DNA from: Candidatus Woesearchaeota archaeon
Lineage (GTDB): Archaea; Nanobdellota; Nanobdellia; Woesearchaeales; UBA583
Assembly: GCA_023898345.1 (NCBI GenBank)
Contig: CP060218.1
Coordinates: 992,001-1,056,000 of the forward strand
Direction of reading: 5' to 3'
DNA: 64,000 bases
The position numbers and the translations under genes are program-made. The notes below the pieces were generated by a model, which saw only the letters and a program-made list of their open reading frames with translations, was not told the origin of the DNA and made no database searches. The stretch's first letter is position 1, and the number at the start of each line of letters is the position of its first letter. Shown piece after piece: positions 22,976 to 32,072 of the stretch.

Positions 22976-24718
22976 TTAAGGAAGAACGACAGAGTATGTT
23001 TCCCCGTCTTCTTGGTATGTCAGAGTAACGGAGGATTCTTTGGACATGTCAAGTGGCACAGTAAAAGTGTGTGCTACAACATTATCTGGCTTTTCTTCAA
23101 CAGCAAACTCTGAAACAGCAATGTCATTAATGGTGAGAGAAGAGCTTAGCTCCTGGTCATAATTAATCTGAACATGAGTTAATCCTGTCTCATCCGTAAA
23201 GTTGCTGAAAAGGCCTGGTTGAAGTTTAAAGTTACCATTAAATTCATAATCGTCCTCATATACTTCAATATACGTATTAACAACGACAGAATCGCTCCCT
23301 TCCGAAATCAAATAACGACGTTGATAGGAATCTTTTTTTACTCCTTCTCGCTGCTCCCCAAGTGTCACATAATTTTTTGCAAGAGTATCTGTTACTAGCC
23401 CTAAAATCTGCTCTTCCAAATCAGTATTTTCATCATACATAATAACTTCACCTCCCGTTTTTGTCGCAACTTTTGTCACTTGTTCAAGATGTTTCTCTCT
23501 TGTTTCTGGATGAAAAACTGAAGAGCCAGGGTAATTGGGGTCTTCTCCACATCCAGGACAAGCAGCTGAAAGACATCCCGTCACCGTCCCTAAACCTTGT
23601 TCCTGTGCGTACCATGAAACATTCTCTCGTTGGTAACTATTCGCAGCCCCTCCAGGAATTGCAAAATCATTTACTCGCACTACAAGTGGAAAGACAAATT
23701 GTCTTTGTTCTTCTAGGAAATCAATTGCTCTTTCTACTGCTTCATCAGAAAGAGTAAAATCCTCGTTCTTAGTACAATAAAAATCAAAAAGCCAAGAACT
23801 ATATTCCTTAAGCCAGTGATTATACACATTCCACTCACATTCTGCCTGAGCAATTGCGGTCGGAAGGTGACTACAAAGTTCCCTCATCTCATCCCCACTC
23901 ATAAGAGGCTGCCTATCTGTTACAAACGAAGCATTTGACGGCCCCCCAAAATCTACAACATCTGTGAATAAAAGAAATATCGAAACACCCCCATAGGCTT
24001 GAGCAAACTCACTATGCTCTCCGGCAGCCCGTGACAAAAACGTTGCCCAATCATTTGAAGCATAGGAGTTAGTCACATAAGTTTTATTGTTAGGATATGC
24101 TTCTTTGAAAAGATCTGTATAGAGTTGCCCTTGAAATGTGGAGTACAAATCAGACCAAGAAAGCCTTTCACAATTTGCCCCTTCATAAATGGTAGTGCAT
24201 TGATCAAGATCTCGCGTACTCAAAACAATAACTTGCGTAAAGACTTTATCTTCTCCTAATCGTGCTTCAAGTTCTTGTGTTAATCCATCTAAAATTGAGG
24301 GAAAATTATGAACTTCGTTAATTCTTTCCATAAAACTTCCATCATCAACAAGGAGATAGACGTGAGCTTTTGAAATTGAAAAATTAACTTTAGCATAATA
24401 ATTTCCCTCTCCAAAAAATTGGTCAAATTGCTCTTTAAGAGAACGATTTATAGAAATATCACCATATTTTGTTTTGTAAATTCCACCCCTTCTTATTGAG
24501 GAAAGAGCTGTTTCAAGAAGAGGATCTTGACTGTACATATCATCTATGGAAAAAAGTGTGTCAATTTTACTTCTTTCACTTTCTTGTTTGTGAATACTTA
24601 ATTCAAGCCTATAAGATTTCTCTTGATATGCAGAAAAAGAAAAAAAAACAACCCCTAAAATAACTACGGATACTATAATGAAGACAACTATGGTAAGGAG
24701 TGATTCCGTCTGTGCCAT
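22976..24718 (-). CDS. Secreted or membrane-anchored VWA-like protein with pilin-like N-terminus
   Basis: A 580-residue protein with an N-terminal hydrophobic helix (residues about 7-30) preceded only by MAQTES, as in pilin-like anchors. At about residues 110-260 is a von Willebrand factor A-like domain: strand AHVYLLVDDGSFMERI with a degenerate DxSxS metal site, then FTQVIVLSTRD and VSIFLLFTDVVDFGG. A cysteine pair region CLSAACPGCGED (about 382-393) and a C-terminal beta-rich region follow. It lies 12 nt downstream of the Hint-domain gene on the same strand, so the two are probably produced together. A role as surface adhesion or assembly factor is inference. Confidence 0.65.
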   Translation of the reverse strand: MAQTESLLTIVVFIIVSVVILGVVFFSFSAYQEKSYRLELSIHKQESERSKIDTLFSIDDMYSQDPLLETALSSIRRGGIYKTKYGDISINRSLKEQFDQFFGEGNYYAKVNFSISKAHVYLLVDDGSFMERINEVHNFPSILDGLTQELEARLGEDKVFTQVIVLSTRDLDQCTTIYEGANCERLSWSDLYSTFQGQLYTDLFKEAYPNNKTYVTNSYASNDWATFLSRAAGEHSEFAQAYGGVSIFLLFTDVVDFGGPSNASFVTDRQPLMSGDEMRELCSHLPTAIAQAECEWNVYNHWLKEYSSWLFDFYCTKNEDFTLSDEAVERAIDFLEEQRQFVFPLVVRVNDFAIPGGAANSYQRENVSWYAQEQGLGTVTGCLSAACPGCGEDPNYPGSSVFHPETREKHLEQVTKVATKTGGEVIMYDENTDLEEQILGLVTDTLAKNYVTLGEQREGVKKDSYQRRYLISEGSDSVVVNTYIEVYEDDYEFNGNFKLQPGLFSNFTDETGLTHVQINYDQELSSSLTINDIAVSEFAVEEKPDNVVAHTFTVPLDMSKESSVTLTYQEDGETYSVVLP

Positions 24719-24730
24719 TTGCTAAAGATT

Positions 24731-27157
24731 TTAATTTGGAAGATTAACTCCTCCACCGCCGCCACTAATCGGTGGCCGAACAGGAGGAGGAGGAGTTGTT
24801 GGATTATTGTCCTCAGGTGGAGGCGAACCGCTATCATCATCCCCTTTGTTATGAACTAAAACACCGCTAGCATAGTAGGTATTTGTTTCAGTAACTCCAA
24901 TACTATAAACTGTCTGTGGAACAGGAACTTCTTCAATATTCACAAGCTGTAACAAAGTACCTCCTTCCGAAAGAACTTTATCCCCCAGAGAAAGTTTTGT
25001 TACTGAAAGTTCTGGGTCTATCTTACGAGTCTCCTCAGGTTCAAGAGATGCCCACAGACTTTCATTGTTGCGAACGATGTAAATTGGATGATCATTTGTC
25101 AAGGTCAACGACTCCCCATCATCAAAAATAAGCTTGTATAACTGGGTTCTAAATCCTGTTATTGTGAAATAAACTTTAGCTGGTTTTATTTCCTTTGCAT
25201 TAACATCGTAACTTTCAACAAGATCCCCTTCTTTTATCTCTTCAACATTTTTGTAAGTACCATCAGCCATCCAAATTTTAGTCCCCTCAGGAAGACAGGT
25301 TGATCTTGGAGGACAAACATCATCAGTAGTCCCACATTCCCCCCATTCTGGTACACACTCTGTCGGTTGCCAGGTCTCAGGGTCACAGGTTCGCGAGTAA
25401 CTATCAATAACTTTTATCCCTTGAGAACACTGTTCAACATCAGGAGTTTCGGGATCTCCATCACTATCTACCATTTCACAACCATACTCACAGTCTTGTC
25501 GTTGAGCAGTACACCCTCCTGTCGGACAAGCAGGAACATCATTTGCATCAAAGTCACAATGTGGTTCTTCCCCTACTGTACAACCTGCAAACTGTGTACA
25601 AGGAGTTGATGAACATTCAGTGTAAAAATCAAGAGGCTGAGGAATTTCATCATAATCACAAGTCTTAATAACATTAATTCTCAAGCCCATTGTTGCACTA
25701 AGTGGTTTTGAAACACCGTTTTCAATAACCATGTTTGAAGAATCTGAACAGGTGACTTTAACTGAAACTCCTACTGCGGGTTGCTTTACTTCAATGATTT
25801 GAACTGCTCCTGTTGCATCATCAGTAATATTTTCTGGAAGTTCAAGAGGAGTTACTCCTAACTCCATACATTCTCCATCTCCAACTTGCGCTGGCAAAAG
25901 ATCTTCTTGACCGGGTCTTACAACTAAATCTCTAGGAATAGTAACATGGGGCAAATTTTCTTCCTGAGATTCGTAGCAAATAGTTTGGCCGTCAATTACT
26001 GTTGAGAATTCATCCCAAACTTTGGCCCCCGTATTTGTAAAGGTAGACCCTCCATCTCGACAATAAGAATCATCTCCTCCATAAATGCTCTGTTGGTATG
26101 TGAACTCCAGAATTGCATCATTTACAACTTCGTAGCTGCAACTAACGGTAGAATTTTCTGTTCCAAAATAGTCTTCTGAATTTAATTTCGCGACAGTCTC
26201 ATTAATTTTGTCCATAACAAATTGGCGAGACAACCCTGTTTCTCCTGCTGAAAATCCAGTTTCTAATTCACAGTTACAAGACGAGCCACAAACCGCCTCA
26301 TATGACCCATCAATATCAGCATACATCTGAGTTGCTTCAACCGAATTCCACTCTGAATATGTTTCAAACATCCGACAGGAAGCGGTAAAATCATAACGAA
26401 ACTCCAAGGGATTCAATAAAAAAAGGTCTTCGTCCTCTTGCAAAAATTCAATTCCTCCTACATCTGCAATGCAGCGCAGATCAGATAAATCCAAGACAAT
26501 ATCAACCTGAACAGATTCTCCTCCTCCACCCCCAATAACAATTTGTAAAGTAGAAGTCGCTGCAATAAAGTTTACTGAGACAATTCTCAGAGCCGACCCG
26601 TTTTCATCTTCGCCACTTACAAGCGTCACATTAATTTCGCCAGTCTGATTATTATATTCGTAAGAGAAAACAATTTGTCCCCAATCACCGGTGTACGTTC
26701 CTGTTGTCGCAGCTAACTGAAAAGCATTTGAATTTTGAGGATCTAAAACTACCTTTCCTATTGCAAGATGTCGAACTTGTACATCAATATTATCTCTGAC
26801 TCTTTGTGCATCAATTAAGCCAGTTTCTTCTTCAAGATCTTCTGCTGCATCAATAATTCTTTTTTTTACTGCCTCTTTAAAATTATTTTCAAAATCCTCT
26901 TGACTGGGTGGAAAGGGACCGTTCTCAAACCATGCTGAACTATCTCCTTGTAAAACAAATCCATTGCTGAGCAAGGAAATTTCGGAGGATTCGAAAGCTG
27001 TATTCACTGATTTTTCAAAAACTACCATTGCATCTCCTTGTCCTGAAATATCCGAGGAGGAGATGAAAAGACTACTGTTATTTCCGAAGTAAATAATCAT
27101 TGTAGCAATAAGAACTAGAGCTACAAGACCAAGTGCTGCTGCATTTGCCTTCTTCAT
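24731..27157 (-). CDS. Secreted Cys-rich protein with C-terminal Hint (intein-like) domain
   Basis: An 808-residue protein with an N-terminal signal/anchor helix (about residues 8-25), a beta-rich region containing sequons, and a Cys-rich stretch (about 520-620). Residues 621-770 form a Hint autoprocessing domain: it begins with the nucleophile in CLPEGTKIWMADG, has the block-B LTNDHPIY motif and ends VTETNTYYASGVLVHN. The residue after the final Asn is Lys, not Cys/Ser/Thr, so protein splicing is unlikely; self-cleavage, as in bacterial intein-like (BIL) domains, is expected. No homing endonuclease is inserted. A 38-residue Pro/Gly-rich tail follows. The VWA gene is next in the operon. Confidence 0.8.
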   Translation of the reverse strand: MKKANAAALGLVALVLIATMIIYFGNNSSLFISSSDISGQGDAMVVFEKSVNTAFESSEISLLSNGFVLQGDSSAWFENGPFPPSQEDFENNFKEAVKKRIIDAAEDLEEETGLIDAQRVRDNIDVQVRHLAIGKVVLDPQNSNAFQLAATTGTYTGDWGQIVFSYEYNNQTGEINVTLVSGEDENGSALRIVSVNFIAATSTLQIVIGGGGGESVQVDIVLDLSDLRCIADVGGIEFLQEDEDLFLLNPLEFRYDFTASCRMFETYSEWNSVEATQMYADIDGSYEAVCGSSCNCELETGFSAGETGLSRQFVMDKINETVAKLNSEDYFGTENSTVSCSYEVVNDAILEFTYQQSIYGGDDSYCRDGGSTFTNTGAKVWDEFSTVIDGQTICYESQEENLPHVTIPRDLVVRPGQEDLLPAQVGDGECMELGVTPLELPENITDDATGAVQIIEVKQPAVGVSVKVTCSDSSNMVIENGVSKPLSATMGLRINVIKTCDYDEIPQPLDFYTECSSTPCTQFAGCTVGEEPHCDFDANDVPACPTGGCTAQRQDCEYGCEMVDSDGDPETPDVEQCSQGIKVIDSYSRTCDPETWQPTECVPEWGECGTTDDVCPPRSTCLPEGTKIWMADGTYKNVEEIKEGDLVESYDVNAKEIKPAKVYFTITGFRTQLYKLIFDDGESLTLTNDHPIYIVRNNESLWASLEPEETRKIDPELSVTKLSLGDKVLSEGGTLLQLVNIEEVPVPQTVYSIGVTETNTYYASGVLVHNKGDDDSGSPPPEDNNPTTPPPPVRPPISGGGGGVNLPN

Positions 27158-27257
27158 GTCAGTTGTCCCGCAAAATTTTTCTTAATACTTCTGTTTTTGG
27201 TAAAGTAGTAACAGGGACAAAACTTTTCCTAATGGCTGTAAAAGTAGGCTGTGAAAA

Positions 27258-27266
27258 CTTATAAAG
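27258..27266 (+). promoter_or_regulatory. TATA box of gltX
   Basis: cttataaag is centred 27 nt before the ATG at 27289. Confidence 0.55.
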
Positions 27267-27288
27267 AACATCCTTCTTCCCTTCCAGT

Positions 27289-29031
27289 ATGAAAGACAGC
27301 TTCAAAGAAACAGCAACTATTCTTGCACTCGAAAATGCAACTACGTACAACGGCAAAGCAAATGCAAAAGCACTCATTGGAAAACTCATGCCACAATTTC
27401 CTCAAATGAAAGATGACATGAAAAGTTATATGAAAACACTTGAGGAGGTTACAAGAGAAATAAATGAACTTTCCCCTGAAGAACAAAAAGAAAAACTTCT
27501 CAAACTTAACCCTGCATTCGACAAAGAACAGGAGGAAAAGAAAAAAAGCAGAGAGAGAAAAGCCGAACTTCCAGATCTGCCAATGAACTCGGAAAAAGAA
27601 GATATCGTAGTACGCTTCTCGCCAGCGCCAAGTGGAAACCTGCACCTTGGACATCTTTTTCCCCTTCTTTACAATTATCTCTACAAAAAAAAATACAATG
27701 GGAAAATGATTCTTCGTCTTGAAGACACAAACCCTGAAAAAATTGCCAAAGAAAATTACGACAGAATTATTGAAGACTGCACATGGCTAACCCAGGACGG
27801 AATTGACGAAATAGTATGCCAGTCCGACAGACTAGAACTCTACTACAAAGAACTTGAAAAACTTCTTCAAAACGGCCACGCCTATGTTTGCTCCTGCGCT
27901 CCAGATGACTTCAAAAACTACAACGACAATTCGCAAGCTTGCCCACACAGAACACAAGCGCCAGAAGAAGCACTCAAACTGTACAAGAATATGAAAGAAG
28001 GAATTATCAAAGAAGGAGAAGCTGCAATTCGTTTCAAAGCAGACCTCGAAAATAAAAATCCAGCTTTAAGAGATTTTCCTATTGCGCGCGTCAAAGAAGC
28101 AGAACACGTCAGACTGGGAAACAGCGTAAAACTCTGGCCTATGTACAATCTTTGTGTCAGCATTGACGACGCCCTCATGAACGTCACGCATGTTATCCGA
28201 GGAAAGGACCATGAAATAAATGGGTTCAGACAAGACATGATAAAAGATGCTTTAAACTTAAGAAAATCCTATTACATTGTCGTCGGAAGAATAAATTTTA
28301 CAGACATTGAATTGAGCAAATCAAAGTTGACCATAAAAGTCGAAAACAAAGAAGTTTCTGGCTGGGACGACCCAAGAATGCCGACAGTTATTGCTTTTCG
28401 TAAAAGAGGATTCAGGGCAAAAGCTTTCGAGCAACTCATTCTGAACAAAGGAATTTCCAAAAGAGACTCAACAATTAGTAAAGCTGAGTTCATGAAATCC
28501 TTAGAATTTTACAACAAACAGATCCTCGACAAAGAAGCAGACCGTGCCTATTGCATAACAGAGCCAAAAAAACTCCACATCAGCAATATCAAAGACATAA
28601 AAAGAAAAGACATAAGCATAGCCTACCACCCCGAAGATGAAGGCAGAGGAAAGCGGACAGTCCCTATTGAAGAAGACTACCTCGTTGAAGGCAGAGACTT
28701 TGACGCACTTGAAACAAACAACATTTTCCGCCTTCTTCACTTTGGAAACTTCAAGGTTATAGAAAAAAAAGAAGACACTCTGAACTGTGAATTTCTTGGT
28801 GAAGAACTAGACAAAAATCTTAAACTTTCCAGAAGTATTCATTACCTCAGCACAGAGGACAAAGAGGATTGTGAGATTGTTCTGCCTGACGCCAGCAAAG
28901 TTTCAGCATTCTCATCCAAGACAGGAAAACTAAGGAAGGGACAATGCTTGCAGTTTGAGCGCTACGGCTTCTGTTGCTTTGACCATGAAGAAGAAAACGG
29001 AGTAAAGGTGTATTACTTTACTCAAAATTGA
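27289..29031 (+). CDS. gltX: Glutamyl-tRNA synthetase, archaeal type
   Basis: The 580-residue class I aminoacyl-tRNA synthetase attaches glutamate to tRNA. The HIGH-type motif is in APSGNLHLGH (about residues 112-121) and the KMSKS-type motif in ELSKSKL (about 344-350). The long helical N-terminal extension and the beta-barrel C-terminal anticodon-binding half identify the archaeal/GlnRS-like subgroup. In archaea it usually also charges tRNA-Gln, corrected by GatDE, which is not in this window. A Cys/His cluster (CSCAPDDF and ACPHR) could bind zinc. Its last 10 bases overlap the convergent gene at 29022. Confidence 0.97.
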   Translation: MKDSFKETATILALENATTYNGKANAKALIGKLMPQFPQMKDDMKSYMKTLEEVTREINELSPEEQKEKLLKLNPAFDKEQEEKKKSRERKAELPDLPMNSEKEDIVVRFSPAPSGNLHLGHLFPLLYNYLYKKKYNGKMILRLEDTNPEKIAKENYDRIIEDCTWLTQDGIDEIVCQSDRLELYYKELEKLLQNGHAYVCSCAPDDFKNYNDNSQACPHRTQAPEEALKLYKNMKEGIIKEGEAAIRFKADLENKNPALRDFPIARVKEAEHVRLGNSVKLWPMYNLCVSIDDALMNVTHVIRGKDHEINGFRQDMIKDALNLRKSYYIVVGRINFTDIELSKSKLTIKVENKEVSGWDDPRMPTVIAFRKRGFRAKAFEQLILNKGISKRDSTISKAEFMKSLEFYNKQILDKEADRAYCITEPKKLHISNIKDIKRKDISIAYHPEDEGRGKRTVPIEEDYLVEGRDFDALETNNIFRLLHFGNFKVIEKKEDTLNCEFLGEELDKNLKLSRSIHYLSTEDKEDCEIVLPDASKVSAFSSKTGKLRKGQCLQFERYGFCCFDHEEENGVKVYYFTQN

Positions 29032-29567
29032 TTTGCTAGATATTTATTATATCTTTCCTGCATTGCCTCTGCAAGTTGAGATAAAAGCTCAGGTCTCTCA
29101 GGTTGAACAAAAGATTTTGCAAGAGGAATAAATCCTGTGCAAAAATTTCCATTTGCTCTCATCCCACTTAGTAAAGATACTAGATGTCCTGCGTCAGAAG
29201 AGTATTGTTCGGACGAATAATCTTCTCCTAAAACTTCTGCTTTCTTTAGCTCTGGATATACAAAACCTAAAATAAGAGACAGATTTGCTGCTTCTTTCAA
29301 ATGACTTGAAGATAAACCACCAAAATACTTTTCTGGACAAGGGTCTGCGGCATAAAAAATAGCAGAATCTGAATTCGAAGGTCTTAAATGAAGAAGTCCT
29401 CCATAAGTCGAAGCAAAGTTTTGAAGAAATCCCAAAATAGGGTTTAGCACATCAAGATTTTCCTCTTCAAAAAACTTATAATCATTTGTTATAGCTCCAA
29501 ATGCTCCTATATGACCACGCAAATCTCTATACAAAGCTTGTTCCAACTCCAAATTATTTTCATCCAT
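29022..29567 (-). CDS. Hypothetical protein
   Basis: A 181-residue soluble protein of unknown family, mixed alpha/beta, with acidic N-terminus and no signal peptide. Its 3' end overlaps that of gltX by 10 bases in convergent orientation. The start ATG at 29567 lies in a short AT-rich gap shared with the divergent gene at 29684. Two Cys residues (DPCPEK and NFCTGF) are not arranged as a metal site. Function unknown. Confidence 0.55.
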   Translation of the reverse strand: MDENNLELEQALYRDLRGHIGAFGAITNDYKFFEEENLDVLNPILGFLQNFASTYGGLLHLRPSNSDSAIFYAADPCPEKYFGGLSSSHLKEAANLSLILGFVYPELKKAEVLGEDYSSEQYSSDAGHLVSLLSGMRANGNFCTGFIPLAKSFVQPERPELLSQLAEAMQERYNKYLANQF

Positions 29568-29651
29568 CCCCTATAGGAAAATTCCACATTTTTATAAAAG
29601 TTTAGCAAAAAAACGAATAAAACGCCCCTTAGAAGTGAAAACAAAAGACAA

Positions 29652-29661
29652 GTTTATAAAT
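29652..29661 (+). promoter_or_regulatory. TATA box of the gene at 29684
   Basis: gtttataaat is centred 28 nt before the ATG at 29684. Confidence 0.6.
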
Positions 29662-29683
29662 TTAGGTTGACTTATGGACAACT

Positions 29684-30676
29684 ATGAAAACCGAAACGAA
29701 AACTTGGTTTCTTGGTGCCGCGCTTGGAGCGGCGCTCGGAGCAGGAACAACTTACCATTACCTAGATGGACTCTTAAAATTTCTCGGAACATCAGAATAC
29801 AACATAAGAACGACAGCAACAACAGTAGCACAGCCCGTCCAAAACTGGAGATTGGGACATGCAGTTGAAAAAATACAAAAAAACGTAAAGGATAACATAA
29901 ACCCAGAATACCGTCTTGCATACCAAAACATTCTTCTCAATTTAAGCAAGATTTCAGAAACTAGCTTTCAAATGCAAGGAACTCTTGAACATATTCTCGC
30001 AGCAATAGAACTCACCGCAGCAACGGGGGCAGAAGGCCTACGCCAAGTCCTCACAGGAGAAGGAGAACCAAAAAATGCAGAAGAGGTAAATGGATGGGGA
30101 GCCTCAGTCCTAAAAAAAATCAATAACGCAGGAAACAGGTTCTTTAACAAAGTAAATGGGACTAGTCAGAGCTACGAAGAGTCAAAAAAGATTGCTCAAG
30201 AAAGACAGCAATATCATGATACTCTCAGAGAATATGTTGCAGCCCAAGGATCTTTAACAACAAATCTTATCGGAGTAATGGAAGAAATAAATGAAAATCC
30301 TGGCCTCCTTACCCCTAAATACATCTCAGGAATCCGAGAAGTCTTAGAACAAGGAAAGCAAACCCAAAGTCAAATATACTCCCACATTATGAACAAGTCT
30401 CCTCTTTCACAAGAAGACCTCAACAAATTACGGAAAAGTACTCAGGCATACGAAGAACAAGCGGAAGTTCTTTCACGAGAATTAGGCGATTATCTAAGCA
30501 TTCCTGTTACCATACCAACAAGTAAAACGGCAATAGTAGAGAAGTACAATCCCCTAGGGAATGGCTTCACTTTAGCAGTTCTTGGATTAGGAGGCTTTTT
30601 AGTGGGATGGGCAGGAGGAAAAGTTGGAAAATATGCTGGAAAAACCTACTCACTCCTTCCCAAAAAACAAAGCTAG
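29684..30676 (+). CDS. Hypothetical protein with terminal hydrophobic segments
   Basis: A 330-residue protein with a Gly/Ala-rich hydrophobic segment near the N-terminus (WFLGAALGAALGAGTTY, about residues 8-24) and another near the C-terminus (GFTLAVLGLGGFLVGWAGG, about 297-315). Between them is a long helical, Gln/Glu-rich region likely to form coiled coils. The arrangement suggests membrane association at both ends. It is followed 28 nt later by the CBS gene and then by another Gly/Ala-rich unknown (31093), hinting at one functional group. No family recognised. Confidence 0.6.
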   Translation: MKTETKTWFLGAALGAALGAGTTYHYLDGLLKFLGTSEYNIRTTATTVAQPVQNWRLGHAVEKIQKNVKDNINPEYRLAYQNILLNLSKISETSFQMQGTLEHILAAIELTAATGAEGLRQVLTGEGEPKNAEEVNGWGASVLKKINNAGNRFFNKVNGTSQSYEESKKIAQERQQYHDTLREYVAAQGSLTTNLIGVMEEINENPGLLTPKYISGIREVLEQGKQTQSQIYSHIMNKSPLSQEDLNKLRKSTQAYEEQAEVLSRELGDYLSIPVTIPTSKTAIVEKYNPLGNGFTLAVLGLGGFLVGWAGGKVGKYAGKTYSLLPKKQS

Positions 30677-30704
30677 TTAAATAAAAAGTGCTTGGTTCAG
30701 AGAG

Positions 30705-31103
30705 ATGACACACATGATACAAAAAGAAGATTTATTTGACGCGGTGATTTGCGACGAAGAAGAAAGCATCCTCGAAGTTTCAAGAATTCTTCGTGACACC
30801 ATGAGGAGAGAACTCATCGTTCTTAGCAAAGAAAAAATGCCTCTCGGAGTTATCTCAACAATCGACATTAATAACAGAGTGGTTTCAGAGGAAAAAGACC
30901 CAAAGAATCTCAGTGCTAAAGATATTATGACAAAAAACATTTGCGTTGTTGAACTTGGCGAGACTTATGACCTAGCATTTGAAAAACTTTGTGAACTAAA
31001 AACAAATTCTATTCCTGTTGTAGAAAAAGGAAAACTTTGTGGCTTGCTTTCCATAAATAACATTTGGAACGCAAAAATGAGGGAAGAGAACAATGAGTCT
31101 TGA
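30705..31103 (+). CDS. Tandem CBS-domain protein
   Basis: The 132-residue protein consists of two CBS motifs. The first ends with LIVLSKEKMPLGVISTIDI (about residues 37-55), the second includes MTKNICVVELGETYDLAFE and SIPVVEKGKLCGLLSINNI. CBS pairs bind adenosine nucleotides and act as regulatory modules; stand-alone proteins like this one may sense energy state and act on a partner protein. The start could be the ATG at 30705 or 30714. It overlaps the next gene by 11 bases, so translational coupling is likely. Confidence 0.9.
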   Translation: MTHMIQKEDLFDAVICDEEESILEVSRILRDTMRRELIVLSKEKMPLGVISTIDINNRVVSEEKDPKNLSAKDIMTKNICVVELGETYDLAFEKLCELKTNSIPVVEKGKLCGLLSINNIWNAKMREENNES

Positions 31104-31767
31104 AACGTTTCTCAATCCTGAAACTGGAGGCCTTAGGGAACATTTGCTCGAAAAAATTAGGAGCAATCCATCTTTAGAACAAGCATTAGGCCAAACGCCA
31201 AAGGAAAGATATTCCGCAGTTGACAATATCTTAGAAAGAACAAGAAAAAAATATGGTCCTTTGTACGAAACAAAATCTTTGTTAGGAAAAGCTGGAAAAG
31301 TTACAGGGAATTTCTTACAGAAAACGGGATCTCTTCTTCAAGCTTCCTCTCTTCTTTACGGAACCAAAACGCCAGACTATCACACTGCAGCTCAGGGCTA
31401 TGTTGCAGGAACATTACTAAAAGTGCCAACATTTGCAGCAAGTCTTGTAAACGGAGTTAGGACAGGAGATCTCAAAATGGCAGGCTTGCAAACAGTAGCG
31501 GCAGCCTCAGACCTCATCTTGCCTGGAAGTTCAACTGCAAGATACGCAGCAGGAAAATTCCTCGAGAAAGTTTGGGGAAAAGATCCGCAACAAGCATTAG
31601 TCCAAAGTTATGCCGTACGAGAATTAGAAAAAAAGGCAGGAACATACAGACCTTGGCATGAAAGAGCTCTTGAGAAAGTAAAGGGCTATGCTTACTCTGG
31701 CGTTAAAGATAGAAGCAAGAATATCTTCAAAGTAGGACCACAACTTGGAACTCCTTCCTTCGCATAA
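31093..31767 (+). CDS. Hypothetical protein, Gly/Ala-rich
   Basis: A 224-residue protein with a charged N-terminal 60 residues and a central region of alternating small and hydrophobic residues (about 68-160) that could insert in or lie on a membrane; the C-terminus is basic. No known domain. It overlaps the CBS gene and is followed 5 nt later by the CRM-domain gene, so it is within an operon running 30705-32625. Its style resembles the genes at 29684 and 49908 (Gly/Ala-rich membrane-like, lineage-specific), but direct homology is not claimed. Confidence 0.6.
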   Translation: MSLETFLNPETGGLREHLLEKIRSNPSLEQALGQTPKERYSAVDNILERTRKKYGPLYETKSLLGKAGKVTGNFLQKTGSLLQASSLLYGTKTPDYHTAAQGYVAGTLLKVPTFAASLVNGVRTGDLKMAGLQTVAAASDLILPGSSTARYAAGKFLEKVWGKDPQQALVQSYAVRELEKKAGTYRPWHERALEKVKGYAYSGVKDRSKNIFKVGPQLGTPSFA

Positions 31768-31772
31768 CAAAA

Positions 31773-32072
31773 ATGGCCAAAGCACAGGTACAGCCGACAA
31801 ACAAAGAACTCCGAGCGCAAGCAGCAGACCTCAAAGCAAGTTTCAACATTGGAAAACAAGCACTGACTGGAAAAATAATTGACTCTATCAATGAATACCT
31901 AAAAGTGCACGAACTCGTCAAAATAAAATCAACACTTGCAAGCGACAAAGAAGCCCTTAGTTTCCTTGCAGAAGAAGTTGCAAAAGGCACAAAAGCACAA
32001 ATCATTGAAAAAAGAGGATTTACATTCACCCTTTACCGAAAAAATGAAGGAACAGAAGAACACAAATCCTAA
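31773..32072 (+). CDS. YhbY/CRM-domain RNA-binding protein
   Basis: The 99-residue protein matches the CRM (CRS1-YhbY) fold: an N-terminal helix with ELRAQAADLKASFNIGKQ (the family has L-x-x-x-A-x-x-L-x-x-x-x-x-I-G-K), the loop GLT-like ALTGKIID, HELVKIK (conserved H-E-L-V/I-K-V-K) and a C-terminal strand ending FTFTLYRKN. Bacterial YhbY associates with pre-50S ribosomes, and plant relatives aid intron splicing. Here a ribosome assembly role is likely. Its 3' end overlaps the next gene by 29 bases in another frame. Confidence 0.9.
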   Translation: MAKAQVQPTNKELRAQAADLKASFNIGKQALTGKIIDSINEYLKVHELVKIKSTLASDKEALSFLAEEVAKGTKAQIIEKRGFTFTLYRKNEGTEEHKS

